Shown in pieces: positions 1-12,545 of a DNA stretch of 64,000 bases; position 1 is the stretch's first letter, and every line of letters starts with the position of its first letter. The translations under genes were made by a program, and so were the position numbers. The notes under the pieces were generated by a model. It searched no databases. It had not been told where the DNA came from and was given only the letters and a program-made list of their open reading frames with translations. The stretch is from Liolophura sinensis (lineage: Eukaryota; Mollusca; Polyplacophora; Chitonida; Chitonidae): NCBI RefSeq assembly GCF_032854445.1, contig NC_088301.1, positions 41,351,116 to 41,415,115 on the forward strand. The letters run 5' to 3'.

Positions 1-151
1 TTTAAAACAAAACGTTCCGCTCTTCAGTGCATTTTAAAACAAAGCCTCACAGAATGCATTTGTAACTGTTGTTATTATTAGTCAAATTTCATTTGATATT
101 GGCTGCTACTTCAGTCACTAACGTTGGTGATATTTTCTGTTCTAATTTAAG

Positions 152-3100
152 CTTTGGGTTTGTTGGCGGACACTTTCCGAGACGACATCGAGCGTGGTAA
201 AGTAGTGGGGTATGCATTTGGTGGACTCTCTATGGGCATAATAGGTAAATCCGGTAACGTCTTGAAACTGACGAGTGTATTGAACCTACAGGTAATTACA
301 GAGATGTTTACATCGCCTATATTGTATTGCACCATTAGTTCTGTCGGAACAAACAAATTAAAGGGTTTATGGACCACTACTGGAACAACGAAAGCTATAG
401 TTTTGTACAAACACAACACCCCGATAAAGCCCCGTTTCACCGGTAAAAGTTTACCAACACAAACGTTAACCTATACACTACAAAAGTGAAACCTTACTGA
501 GTCGGATGCAGCTCAGTTGTGCCTTTTCCGTAAACGTTTACGGGATCATTTTCAACACTTTTTGTAAGCAAATCAAATCATCAATGTACCACATTCAACT
601 TCACCGATTCCTAGCGGACGACAGTTGTACTTTTAACTGTTGTGGCTGTGCTTAGGAAATACAAGGGATGACCAGCACATTTAAGTCTATATAAAGATTA
701 CTAGGCTATTCTGAGTGGCGAAATGCTCCATAAGACATGACCACATCTATTTTGGATTTCGTGCAAACGAAAAAGCAGACTGTTTTTAAACGGAAAAGTC
801 TGCGCCCTCAATCACACCAGCATAACATCAGAAGGTGTTTACCGGGTACTGTGCATAGTCTTACATAATTCTTAGAAACCTAAATGTTATTGAGCAATAT
901 ATCTAACGATTTTGCTTCTTGAAAACATCGGTTTGAAATACTCTTGGTTAGCATTCAAGACGATTGCTTTGCGACAGAACTTGATGCATTACATCTCTTT
1001 AATATGTCAAAGATTGGCTTCTAGTATTGTATGCGATGTCCAAGGCTTAATCGACCGACTGTATCTTTTCAGCGGGTCCGATATATGGAAGTCTCTTGTA
1101 TGACTTTCGTCTCGCCGGAGTTCCCATTTCAGCTATTGTCCGGCATCATGGGCTTGTCTGTAGGTGAGTGCGTTTATATCATGAGTACTAGATGCCTGAT
1201 TCCTGATGTTAAACACTACACAGGTGTTTTTCTCGCACATCCATCCAACCATCGCTCACTGTCACTAGATAAAAACATCCTCTTGTTTTCTGTCGGAATT
1301 TTTGACCGTCTTCAGTGCTACATCCCATAGCACGGATAAAGCCTCTTAGAACACCACTGCTGTCGGAGAATCAATTCAAATACCTCGCTGAACAGCAGCT
1401 CAACTATAAAAATGATATCAGAAAACTGTTACAGTGTGTTTTGGTAATATGCACAGTACAACAGAAAATCGTGCGCTGAACACTGACCTGGTAAAGCCCT
1501 TCACTCTTTCGCATACAGAGGATCAACTAAGTCAAATGATTTATGTCGAAGATTCAGCAAATTGCTTCCGCGCTTCTCACTATCCCTATGCTACTATTCT
1601 AAGGGAACACGACACTGTTAGACAGATTTTAAAATAGTATTACCAAGGGAATGCCAAGTTGGTGTTCAGTCTTATTGTGTTCTAGTGAGACAGCACTTTA
1701 CGAAAACACAAACAACACAGCCGTCGAATCACTACATTAATAAATGGTGATCCATAATTCTCGGGTACGAAAGAACTCACCAGTCAACTCTCTACACACA
1801 AATCTATAACCTTCACATTTCTTTCCTCCAAAAATATGTTGCGTTTCCTGAACAGTTTATTTCCTTTTCAGCCATCCAGATGTTGACATATACGACAACT
1901 ACTGTTATCAAGGTAGGACAACCCTTTCTTTTTTATCATGAAGAAAAAAATGAATATGATACTTCGCTGTAAATATTTTTACGTTCAAATCTTCTGGCAG
2001 ACTGGTACCAAATCCGTCAGATTTATAGTCCATGTTTTCTCGTCTCGGACGATGTATTAAACTCCTGGGCCCAATTGTTCGACAGTGTGTTGGCTAAAAT
2101 TTTATATATAAAATATGTAATAGCGAATATACTTTCGAGTAACTGAGCCTAGGGACGTGCAGTATAATATGTATTTAGTACGTTGAAGCTGTATGTCGAA
2201 CGACGTGTTTCTTCCGTTACTTTCGCGTCTGGCTGAGCGATAGTGATACATTGTAGTGAATACTGACTGATGTAATGGTAATTTATTAGGTTTCCGTGTC
2301 CCATTTCAGAAAGACAGACCTGGAGCAATTTTCAAGTTGATTGCAGATCCCTATATCTTAATTATTGCTGGTATGTACAAGCTAGTCAGATCAATGCTTA
2401 AATGTATTTATTTGTTTATTTGATTAGTGTTTTACGCCGTACTCATCAAGTATTTCAACAAGTATTTCACTACATCATTATGGTTGGAAGGATGTGGTTA
2501 TGTGCATTGGCTTGAAAAGACAAAACCCAATCGCAGGGTTTCACACTAGTGACTGCCCAATAGACAGTGGTACTCTTATGCGTAGAGCTGACCAATAAAA
2601 TGGAACTGTTAGACGTTGAGCTGACCAAGACAATGATCATATTAGACGTGGAGCTGGCAAAAACAATAGTATTCTTACGCGTGGAGCTGATCAAGACAGT
2701 GGTACTATTAGACGTGGAGCTTACAAACTGACAACGAAACTATTCCGTGTGGAGGTGACCAACTCACAACGCCATTATTCCGTCTGGAGCAGTCTAGCGG
2801 ACAGGTGAAGGAAATCAGGCGTTGAGATGACCCACTAAACTACAAAGAACGATTACGACTAAACACAAAGCGATTTCATTTGTATAATTTTACTCCACAT
2901 TGGGTATTAATTATGTACTTGCCTCTATGCTTCTCGAATAATATGCTTCATACAATAGCATCAGTCAAATAAAGGCAGGAGGAAACCAAGCATACTGCCA
3001 TCCTGGAAGTGTGGTCAGTAATGATGAGTCCGGTTTAAATTTTACCACTCTTATTTTCAGCTAATATCTTCCTCCTGAACTTGGACACGTCGATAGTCCT

Positions 3101-6100
3101 GGCATTTTTGCCCCTTGAGCTCATGCGACTGGCTGATCCCCCAACATGGCAGTTAGGTTAGTAAGTCTTTGGACAAAAAAGCTTTTTTATGTTCTGTAAG
3201 ATAACATAAAGCCTAATCAGCAGTCTCACTCAGCTTTAGCGATAGCCAACAACAAGTATCCAACACAAGCAAACAACGTAGTTACACCATTTTCTTCAAA
3301 AGCGAAGCCAGGAAATACTAGCTGAGAGGTTTTCATGTTTCTGTTTTAACATTCCGACCTTATCTCTCAGCCGAGAAGACGCCTATAGTTAAAAGGTATA
3401 CAATATTTTAGTGTTTAGCATTCATGGAAGGAGGTCTCTAAAAGCTCGAAATTATCACTTGTGAGTCCGCTATCTTGCGAAACCATGCTGTCAGGCTTAA
3501 GTGCCATCGACGTCTATTTGATTCACGCAGACTTAAAATAAATAAATTGGGAGATAACATTAGCCATTGTTTGAACTTTCTGGTTCTATGTAGGAAATGA
3601 GGTCGTACGTGATTTCCTACGGGTGTCAAGGTCACGCAATAAAAAACAATAGCTAACAAACCAGTCATTAACGTCATGCTACAAAGTTACGTAAATTACG
3701 CGATACTTTTGGGTTATATCGGTCACATGCTGGTGCCTACGTGCGTCGGAAAAAATACTAGGATGTTTGTTGAAGAAAAAAACTATAGACTCTTGCTTAC
3801 GAATAAAAGAAGCATTTTATTACCTGTATTCATATTAAGAACAGAATCTTTTCTTGGCGACCTATAATAAAGTTTTCATTTAGGTGAATTTGTACGGTTG
3901 TTTTGAATGTGTGAGCTGAACCCAATTCATTATACTACAGTTAAAAGGTATACCACCTAGCTTTGTCATTTCCAGCAGTTTAATAACATTTACCTCGAAT
4001 GCGACGAAGTTGTCATAATTGGGTATCACAATATTTTTCTACTGGTGAGTAAAACCAGATCAGTGACTACAATGTCATAGTTGGTAAATGGCTCTCTGTA
4101 CAAATCCAAAGGTTAAGGGGAATTAGATACAGCTGTAACAACTCGGAAACTTATTTCACAATATGTATGTACTTGTAAAACAATGTGATATGCTTTATTT
4201 CGTAGAAAAATGTACACCATGAAATATTATCCACCACTGAAGCCAGTTCCCATGTACCGTCAAATACATGGGCTTAAAACATTGCAGGCTAGGCCTATAT
4301 ACATGCGAAAGACTCAGACGGAAAATTGTGGATATTCAAATACAGAAATATTTCTAAAATATAACATTCTTTCAACACATATACTATGTATCATTTAATT
4401 AAGTATCATTTCTTTGTATTTTCTTTTCGCAGGTATAGTGGTGCTCCCAACATCCGTTGGATATCTCCTAGCAGGAGTTATTTGTCCCCGAATGGTCAAA
4501 GTTATACCCAGGTAAGTCCGAGATATATGAAAGGGAGTGCTAATCCGTATTTCTCAACCAATGAAAGAACTGCCAGCATTCATACAAGTTTGAAATCTTT
4601 CGTTTTGATTTTACTGTACGATTTACAGAGGAAGGGTGTTGCAAAGCAAACGAAAATAGTTGCGAGTGTGGTATTTGATCGCTTCTAATGCAAGGCCATT
4701 TGAAATATACAGCAGTATTAACCAGCCTGTACGAAATATTGCAAGGTGGTAACTGTCAATGATATGGTTTATTTTTTCGCCTATATGATGGGCTCTCATG
4801 CACGGATTGAAGGTTAAGGGTTTATTTTTGCTTGCCAGCCTGAGGGATGGTGACTTCATACCCTAATAGAAGGTTAAGCTTTTTACCTCCTGTATTATGC
4901 AGTATTGAGAAAGTTATACTTTTCGCTCTCTTGTTTAAGGGATAAGGGATGGTGTGTACTATTCATTTTCAGAATTATGCTCTTTGCCGAATTATCTATT
5001 TAATGTACTTAGACAATTTCGCTTAGTTTGCTGTTGTAAATGAATCGTCTTAGAAAGCATTCTTGGATGTCTACAATTTCTTGTACATCGGCCAAATGGG
5101 GAAATCAGCAACTTATGACATTGATAGACTGGTGTTTTATACCAATGTTATATTATAGACCATTGTCAACATTAGAAAATTTCACTCAGTTTTCTCTGGT
5201 TTATCAGATTATATACATCAAGCTACAGTTTTGTGCACAGACCTACGTACAAGTATAGAATATTAAGGCTACCAGCATTCAGATTTCTCTGGCTAATTTA
5301 GCAGATTTGTCAACATTTTTCTATCTTGTGGATTTGTACACATGATTTCTATAAAGCTTCCATACAGGGCAATATACACGTCTATCCAGAGAAGCCTACT
5401 GATTTCCATGCCTATGGCTACATTACTGGATTTAAGAACCGTTTTATTTGTTTAGCTATTTGTTGACACATTATCTCTAATAAGTATTCGACATCTGATA
5501 CTCGAAGCCAAAGATATTGGTCGATAGACACTGACTATTGTCAGCTTAGCCAATCATAGGGTTGTAATTGTCAACCACTGTACACAGATAGACAATCGCG
5601 GGTAACGATTTGCATGTCGGAGACCACTCGGGCGTGTTGGTTCACAAACTCCCACTACAAAGAAGTTCTTTTCATAACCACAACGATTTACAAATCAATG
5701 ACAACACTGTTGTACAATATTTATGCATACAATAAAACATGCCACATCTTCTTGAATAAGTATGACTTCACTCGAGGCAATGATGAGTTTTTAACATTAT
5801 GATATAGACAAAAGCATTGCACCTTTATTTTCTTGGCAATGACATGGGTGTCCATCACTCATAAAACAAAAACAATTTTAGTAGTGGGCATGAAAGATTT
5901 TACAGACAGCTGAATGTAGGCGTTAAATGAAATAAGCTGTAACTCCAAAATCAAGCCATCTGGCGGTATTCTCAGAATGCACTAGAAGATTAAGACAGGT
6001 ATGCCTGTTTGCTATTTCATGTAATACTTTCTTGTAATTCAAGTAAGTGTCTTTGTCCCTCGTCTCATTGTTAATGATGGTTATTTTCAGATGGACCCAG

Positions 6101-9100
6101 GGTTTAGCGGGCATGTTTATTAGCGCCGGTACGCTAATGGCGGTAAGTCCATGCTGCACAGTCAAAAGGCGCTGGCACACACCTGTCGGACGTGGCAACA
6201 TATTAACCCATTTACTGGACACATCTCAGCTTTCTTCCAGAGCTAAGGAGGGGAGGAGTATACGTGCTTTCAATTCAACCTGTTGAATAAAAGGATGCTC
6301 GAAATATTATATACGCTGTATTTAAATATAATATGAAAGACTACTGACAGCATGGAGAGTAAAACCATACAGAGCAATGACGACCTTAGTAATCCGATAT
6401 TTAATTAATTTATTTGATGGGTGTTTAACTCCATGCTCAAAAATATTTTTCCTGATCTGACGGCGGTTAAGTTATTGAGTGGATTGAGGAAAGCGAAGTA
6501 CCCGGTGTACATAAACCATGGACGATCGCCAGGTGCCTGATAACCTCTTTATTAAACAACGCAGCCGAAAACTGACGTTTAAATACCCAACACACATAAA
6601 TTTGTAAAAATATTGGAAATATTAAACACATTTTTTCTGATATATTTTTTTATTCGTAGCTTTCAGACTCGTATGCAGCGGACGTTGATTCAGTTGCGGC
6701 TTTAAAGTTAGCATATTTACGTATATTGGTGTCCGTTTTATGCCTGGTTTTCTCTACGCATGGTATAATTTAAGAAAATGCTCTAACCAATTACATATAT
6801 ACAATCAAATAAACAAATTTACACTATTAAGTTAATCAACTATGAATATTTATCAACAACTTCAAATACTGATGGTTTTCCAAACAAATTGTATAACTAT
6901 AACACTGAAATTCGCATTTAGCTAAGATTCTGAAAAATGTGGATCAGCTGACAATGGCCAAAGTAATACATTTACACTAATCTTCTGAAAGATGAACAAA
7001 TTGTTTCTATGGAAATAATAAACTTCGACACAAAAGCCAAAACGCCTATACATAAAGCTATTATCGATTTGGATTCTTCTAGTATGTATTTTAACCGCCT
7101 ACCATTTGAAAAAAAGCCGGTTATTTCGCTTATCATGCCGGTAAGCCACGCCTTTTCTAGTTCACCAGGATGCTGAACAAATTCAAAAAGGTTTGAGTTG
7201 AACAGTGTTTGAGAGCAGAGTGCAGACACGCTTACAGATACACGCCGTCAAGAAGCTCGATGAAATAAGTGCATTTCACTCTGAAGCCATGCAGTACATG
7301 CATCAGTTACTTTTCCTTTTTTTCCAGCTCGCATACTCTTTTACCTTTGTGCACATGGTGATAGTTACGTCATTTCTGGGATTGGCCATAGGTAAGTTAT
7401 TCATTTGTTTGTATCCTAATTCGAAAATCGTCTATAAAGTATGATACAAAATTAAGCAAGGCAAGACTAATTCTGTTTATCAGGGGCTGATGAATGAATA
7501 GATACAGTGTATACAATGTCAAATACAATACAAGTCTCATTATGTCAGTTCGCTTGTCGCCGTCATTGTTTTGGCCAAGCTTTCAACCAACTGGTACAGT
7601 ACACGATTCGAATACTCATGTAATGTGATGTCATTCGTTCACCCAGAGCATTTGTTGCGTCTTCCATCTTCAATGAAAGTACTGACTGCTTCCCTCGACA
7701 TGATTTCTTTTTTGTACACTAAACTTGACGTACCCATGATACGTACACGGATGTATGTGACTGATGGAAACTGTCTACCATACTCTGCTCCATTTTCAGG
7801 GATGATCAGTACCTCCATGCAACCTATTTTTGCTTACATCGTAGACATCCGTCACAGTGATCGGTATGGAAACGTCTACGCTATCTCAGACATGGCTGTC
7901 TGCCTTTCAATGTTTCTGGGTAAGTTTGCAAAAACAACACTATTACCTTTCTGAAAACTTCTTCTCTCCAACGGCATAGAGTTTTTCTATTAGTTGTCAG
8001 ACGCCTGGTTTCTTCAAAAGAGCATTTCTTGTGAGGTGGCGTGACTTCATCTTCGCAACGTCCTTTGTGGTCGATGGATGGTATATGAATATCTGTTTGG
8101 ACGTCTAGATTCAGCTTACGTAACACGTTGGCTTTTTAAACACATACTTGTGAATGAACCAAAGGAGTTCATTCCACATTCTGTTCTGTATATAGTTTTA
8201 CATCAGTCTGCTTATCTTGACCAAATCTCGGCTAATCAGTAATAAAACACTGTGATGCTTCAGTGATACAACGTTATAACGTAAACACCGTCTTCAGTGT
8301 GATGCTTAATTTGATATAACAGTGTGACGTGAGAACGAGCATTCATAAATATTGAACACATAACCTAAGCAGTAATATGTTTGTATTTTTTTCATGTTGC
8401 CGGTTGTTTTTTTATACATTGTTGATTCTACATGTTTATTTGATTTATTTATTGAACTCAATTGCATTTAATATTATCCTTGGTTTTGGATGATGAGATA
8501 TCGAACGAAAATATAATTGTATTGCTAAATTCCATACAAATGACAGAATTGTTATCCATGCATTTCTTTATTACAGGCCCATTAGTAGGAGGCCCCGTGC
8601 TTTATGGCTTTGGGATTCAAGTGTAAGTGTATGTCATACTTCGTTGCTATTGGTTGTACGAAGTCGGTTTCTGCTATGAACTCCCTTACGAAACTGCCAT
8701 TAACGCTGTATGTATAAAATTCGACGTTGAAATAGGTATTCTCGCCACAACATTGCCGACAAGGTCCGGCATGATTGAGTGATACTAAGCACTTGATCAG
8801 ACTGAATCCACCAAGGCTTTTCCAGCATAACCCGCAGGGTTTTTTTGAATAAATAGGGTTTGTACATTTTTGCACATTTTTGAATAAATAGGGTTTGTAG
8901 TTCATGTATATCTTAAATCCGTAACTGATGCTTATGGTGCATTTTCTTCTTTCCATTGAAATAATTCAGTAAGAGAATCGAGGTCTTTTAACTTCTGCTA
9001 CGACTGGATAACATCATGTTGTAAGTAGAACAACATACCTTATTTTGCAGATTACTCTTTGGGGCAGCCATTTTGGACTTACTGTGTGCTCCTCTCTGTG

Positions 9101-9631
9101 TACTTCTCAAGAGTCCAACTCCAAGAATTAAGGCAAGAATCTAGAACGATCTGTCACATAGCATAAATCTTAATTGTTTTAAGTGTTGGAATTTTAACAG
9201 AACACAACTTTTCTAAAATCACAAGAGTGTTTGTGCTTAAAATTTGCAAACATATAGCTCAAAAGTTTCAAAAACCTCTTCTAAAGACTTATTTGTCCCA
9301 TTTCATCCCCCATGAAATACTAATACTAATTGTAGGTTCTTAAGGTTTATACAAAGTATTTTGAATCTTAAGCTGTTGTATTATATGCTTTACATAAAAA
9401 ATACCAATCCGTAGTAACGAGTCTCAACATTACAGTGTGAAGTGCTAGAGTTAACAGCACAGTTGCTGAATATGGTTTTTAAGCTTGCATGATTTTATAA
9501 ATTACAGTGGGAGGGTATATTATATTTTTTTTGGACGTAACTTATTCATAACATTTTTCCTATAGACCACGTCTGCTGAGAGGAAGGCCCTGATAAATGA
9601 CGCAGACAATAATAGGATTTCCTATTCCTGA
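152..9631 (+). CDS. SLC18-like vesicular amine/acetylcholine transporter family gene, 3' part
   Basis: Major facilitator protein of the SLC18 type, which in known members exchanges protons for monoamines or acetylcholine across secretory-vesicle membranes. Twelve exons are visible: 152-244, 1073-1163, 1872-1912, 2310-2370, 3061-3156, 4433-4511, 6091-6142, 7328-7391, 7800-7919, 8577-8622, 9051-9132 and 9566-9631. All have AG acceptors and, except the last donor, GT donors. Phases agree apart from exon 2. The roughly 295 encoded residues start just before TM5 (LLADTFRDDIERG, matching the DDEERG region of VMATs) and run through TM12 to a short hydrophilic tail ending in NNRISYS. Family landmarks are GPIYGSLLYD (TM5-6), LIADPYILIIA, the TM10-11 stretch VDIRHSDRYGNVYAISD, and LCAPLCVLLKSPTP (TM12). 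TM1-4 must lie upstream of the window. Compared with VMAT2, the TM7 Glu and TM10 Asp are replaced, so the substrate may differ. Family call is firm; the substrate is unknown. Confidence 0.85.
1073..1163 (+). CDS. SLC18-like exon 2 with a one-base frameshift
   Basis: The exon opens in the frame set by exon 1 and reads GPIYGSLLYD, as in VMAT/VAChT TM5-6. To keep matching the family (FVSPEFPFQLLSGIMGLSV) and to leave in the correct phase for exon 3, the reading must shift by one base within 'gactttcgtc' near position 1105. Read straight through, the remainder has no family resemblance and the exit phase is wrong. All later exons are intact. An extra T in a short T run, as a sequencing or assembly error, is the simplest explanation; an early pseudogene or null allele is the alternative. 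Confidence 0.7.
2400..2475 (-). mobile_element. SINE-1 tail fragment in a transporter intron
   Basis: Reads 'ttatttgattagtgtttta', then 'cgccgtactca', the reverse complement of the tail of the intact SINE at 21420. Only the 3' end remains. Confidence 0.55.
2548..2800 (+). repeat. 33-bp minisatellite in a transporter intron
   Basis: The motif 'cgtggagctgacc' and its variants start at 2581, 2614, 2647, 2680, 2713 and 2746, exactly 33 bases apart, with a last decayed unit at 2781. The core is roughly 'acagtggtactattaga' followed by 'cgtggagctgaccaag'. The period is a multiple of three, so the opposite strand shows an artefactual 11-residue repeat. I see no evidence that it is translated. Confidence 0.8.
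7800..7919 (+). CDS. SLC18-like exon 9, TM10-TM11 core
   Basis: This is the best conserved exon. It encodes GMISTSMQPIFAYIVDIRH followed by SDRYGNVYAISDMAV, matching GMVDSSMMPIMGYLVDLRH and VSVYGSVYAIADVAF of VMATs. The TM11 Asp of 'AISD' is kept. The TM10 Asp in 'GMVD', important for transport in mammalian VMAT and VAChT, is Ser here. Acceptor 'ttttcag' and donor 'gtaagt' are both strong. Confidence 0.85.
9133..9565 (+). other. GC-AG intron before the last transporter exon
   Basis: After ...TPRIK the sequence reads AAG|gcaaga, a good GC-type donor, and position 9565 ends a 'cctatag' acceptor. Joining the two in phase 0 adds TTSAERKALINDADNN and a short end before TGA at 9629. SLC18 proteins carry a similar KEEK-containing tail at this point, so the exon is believable. 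If the intron is not removed, translation stops at TAG 9142-9144, three codons into the intron, giving a protein without this tail. Confidence 0.6.
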
Positions 9632-9777
9632 AAGGCTGCGTACAATCAGCTTTATGTATCCAGCATCACCGAGAGCTGAAGTTTAAAGTGCACATCAGCG
9701 GTATACTGTCTATTTAATGGCAACCTGAAGGAAGAAAACATGTATTTGTGTACGTAACGGAATTGTCATTTATATAA

Positions 9778-9783
9778 AATAAA
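9778..9783 (+). promoter_or_regulatory. Poly(A) signal AATAAA of the transporter gene
   Basis: Canonical AATAAA about 147 bases after the TGA of the last exon, in AT-rich sequence. No other gene is close enough on this strand to claim it. Confidence 0.55.
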
Positions 9784-11354
9784 AAATGTGTCTCTACAAA
9801 CCTCACTTTCTATTTGTGATAATGGCACCACTACAACTAATGCAGTGTGACCATCCATAGATGCATAGTTATTTATTTGCTTCAATTGCTTTTGACGACT
9901 TACTCACTAATATTTTACTTTAAACGACGGTGATCAGTGTAATGTGTGGAACAAACTAAAGTGGGCATTAAAACCCACTTTGCATGCTGGTTGGTCAACA
10001 GGACCCGATTGTTCAAAACTGTCTTCGCGCTTAATACCAGGCTGAACTTTAAGCCAAGCCTTCAGTTTTGTACTTGGCCCTACAAACTGAATCTGTTGCT
10101 GTTCTATTTGATATCACTGCATTTGTAACTGTGTTTTGTTAACATCATAAATAGATAGGACTTATACCGGTAGTAACTGATACACTGTAAAACAACAGGG
10201 TTGACAATATGGTCAACAGCAAAGAGAATATAGGTGATCAGAAATGAATGCACCGTGAGAAATCCCTTAATTCCATTTCACTAGTGATGGATATATCATG
10301 GGAAAATAACTTATTTCATTGGACTGTCGATATAGATACACAGTTGCATATCCTTTGATTCCTTGTGATCACCGATAAATGCATTGTTCCACAGCAGTTA
10401 GGATGACTTCAAGATGCACAGTGAGACTCGAGATGATATCGATTAACATGACTTTAGGGGTTTAGCTAAATGCAGTGGCAAAATCATAAAAGTGTAATGC
10501 CCCAGTTTGGAAGGTATACATAATATGTTCACATAAAAAGGATATATGGGATCTGGAACACTCATAACATTTTCGTCTCACAAGTATAAGAGTGATGAAA
10601 ATCATAACGCAAGAAAGATTTAGGTATTAGCTTACACCTCGAAGTGATGAATTGTGGTGGTCGAAAGGACATCCATGCAGATACCCTGTAGACGTCCCTG
10701 TAAAAGTGTGTTCAAGTTAACAGCTGAAAAGATGATGGGAGTTGAAAACGTTCCGCTTACCGGGCTATTTCAAGAGGAAAAATTCAAAGTACGAGTATCC
10801 CAGGTAAAACAACATTAACAATGTTTGGATGGATAGGTATAAATACGAATATTAAGGAAAATGAAGAGTATTAGCCTAGTTTATTCTAGATGGAAGGAGT
10901 CGAGAGTGGAAAGCTATATCCACACATGCTGTAAAACGCTGAGGACAAATCGGATATATTGCAAGTGAATATTGGTTTATTTTACAGCAAACGGCTAGTT
11001 AACGCGAAATACTGAGGTGTCATAGCAATATTACGACAGCAAGGACATTTCGCTGATCCAAAAGCACTGGAGATTAACAGATATTGTACTGACCGATAAT
11101 GGTTATTATGTCGAATATTGTAGGTTTGATAAGTGTACAGTACAGAAGTCTTCGAAGAATCAAGGAAAAGGAACACTGTACACGTCTTGTGAACAAACGG
11201 AGACATCTGAGGGACCATATTGGGACCACCTCCTGTCAATAACAAACCAAACAAAGATATCTTGGCCATGAACAGATCATTTCATTCAGTTGATTTGTAC
11301 CCATGTAATCCAAGAAATGTATTCTTGAAGTTAAAACGGGAACAAAAGATAATA
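9784..11354. other. Intergenic, no gene seen
   Basis: AT-rich sequence with stops in all frames. No domain, splice-flanked exon or repeat family member that I can support. Confidence 0.5.
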
Positions 11355-11357
11355 ATC

Positions 11358-11388
<31 letters not shown>

Positions 11389-11475
11389 TTTGAAAAGTGT
11401 TTTACACCGTACTCAAGATTATTTCACTTATGCATTATGGTGGGAGGTAACCGGGCAGAGCCCAGGATAAACCCA
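11355..11475 (-). mobile_element. SINE-1 fragment, minus orientation
   Basis: A (ttta)n run, then 'agtgttttacaccgtactca' and 'atggtgggaggtaaccgg', matching the reverse complement of the tail and body of the SINE at 21420. The tRNA-like head is missing. Confidence 0.65.
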
Positions 11476-12264
11476 CGCATAATAATCATGATGTAGGTCT
11501 TAGTGAAGACAAAGGCAAATGACGTGACGTAGAAATGACAAGTTCATTTTGTAGTCTACAATATATGCACGGAGCAACTCAGTTGAACATGACCAGCCCT
11601 TGACACAATCGTCCCACCTACTAATTTGCTCACAACACCGAGTAGTAAATACAAAGTTACAACTCCAGGGAAGTGTCACGTGCTTTGCAGATGTCACATG
11701 GTTGGAAGAACTTTTCTTGCTACCACCCACCATGACAACACATGAACAACGGAATTTGAGACGATGCAGCTCTTTCCTTTTAACGTTATTATTATTTCGG
11801 TTTCTTCACCATTCGGTACATGCATATACTCTTATAAGATTTCTTGGGGATATATGTGGTGGAATGATGCTGTGTGTTTCATGCAATAGCTGTACAAGAC
11901 TTATATTTGACATGTGTAAATATATCGTGAATAAACGTAGCCAAACTGTACAGCTGAAGCGCTATTCACTGGAAAACTGGAAGTTTTTTAATAAAAAAGA
12001 AGAATTTTGGAAAGTGAAATTGAATAGATACGTTTTAGCACCAAGCTCAACCCATTCCATGGGACATTTTATATTAACAATTTAAAAACTTGCATGTGTT
12101 CTATTGCTTACGTCAAAAGGTTTAAGTCCTATAAAATTTTGAAATTTTCAAGATTGCAACTAAGTCCAGTATAACACTCAAAAACCATAAAGGAGCGTTC
12201 AAAATCGATTCCGCTCCAACGTTACACTTGATTTGTCCATTTCAAATTAACACAAGCATGAGGA
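11476..12264. other. No recognised gene; one 161-codon ATG open frame
   Basis: The plus strand has an open frame from 11600 to 12085. Its translation has no motif I recognise, and codon use is unremarkable for AT-rich DNA. A fortuitous frame is most likely. Confidence 0.3.
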
Positions 12265-12545
12265 TATTAGTATACCAGCCGTCAACCACGATGGACGTTC
12301 CAGGTCAGTAATTACAAGGTCAATTCCCAAAACGACGCTTAACATAAACTGCCAAAGGACTAAGAGAGTATACACCAGTCGTCAACCAAAATGAACGTTC
12401 ATGACCAATAATTGCAATATTAGTTTCCAAAACAACGTCCAGCACAAATCACCATAAGAAATTAGGACAGATTCATGCACGGAGAATCAGTCAGCAGTTT
12501 TCAGTGACGATGAAAATACGCTACGAATGATATTGGTGAATAAAT
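12265..12545 (+). repeat. R2 dispersed repeat with internal duplication
   Basis: R2 is recognised by 'ataccagccgtcaacca', 'aaaacgacgtttaacacaaa', 'agaaattaggacggatt' and 'gtcagcagttttca'. Here the first half (12268-12365) is duplicated in tandem at 12370-12470 with divergence. Other copies lie at 22.4, 22.8, 26.4, 36.3, 56.9, 57.6 and 58.6 kb. Confidence 0.7.

Noticed and set aside
2470-2694. Minus-strand frame with an 11-residue SSTSN-type protein repeat
   Set aside because: Produced by the 33-bp minisatellite inside an intron of the transporter; no start context or splice sites.
8582-8956. 124-codon minus-strand frame with Cys-rich segment (GPCRQCCGENTYF)
   Set aside because: It overlaps a firm plus-strand transporter exon and the following intron; no splice or family support, though the composition is coding-like.
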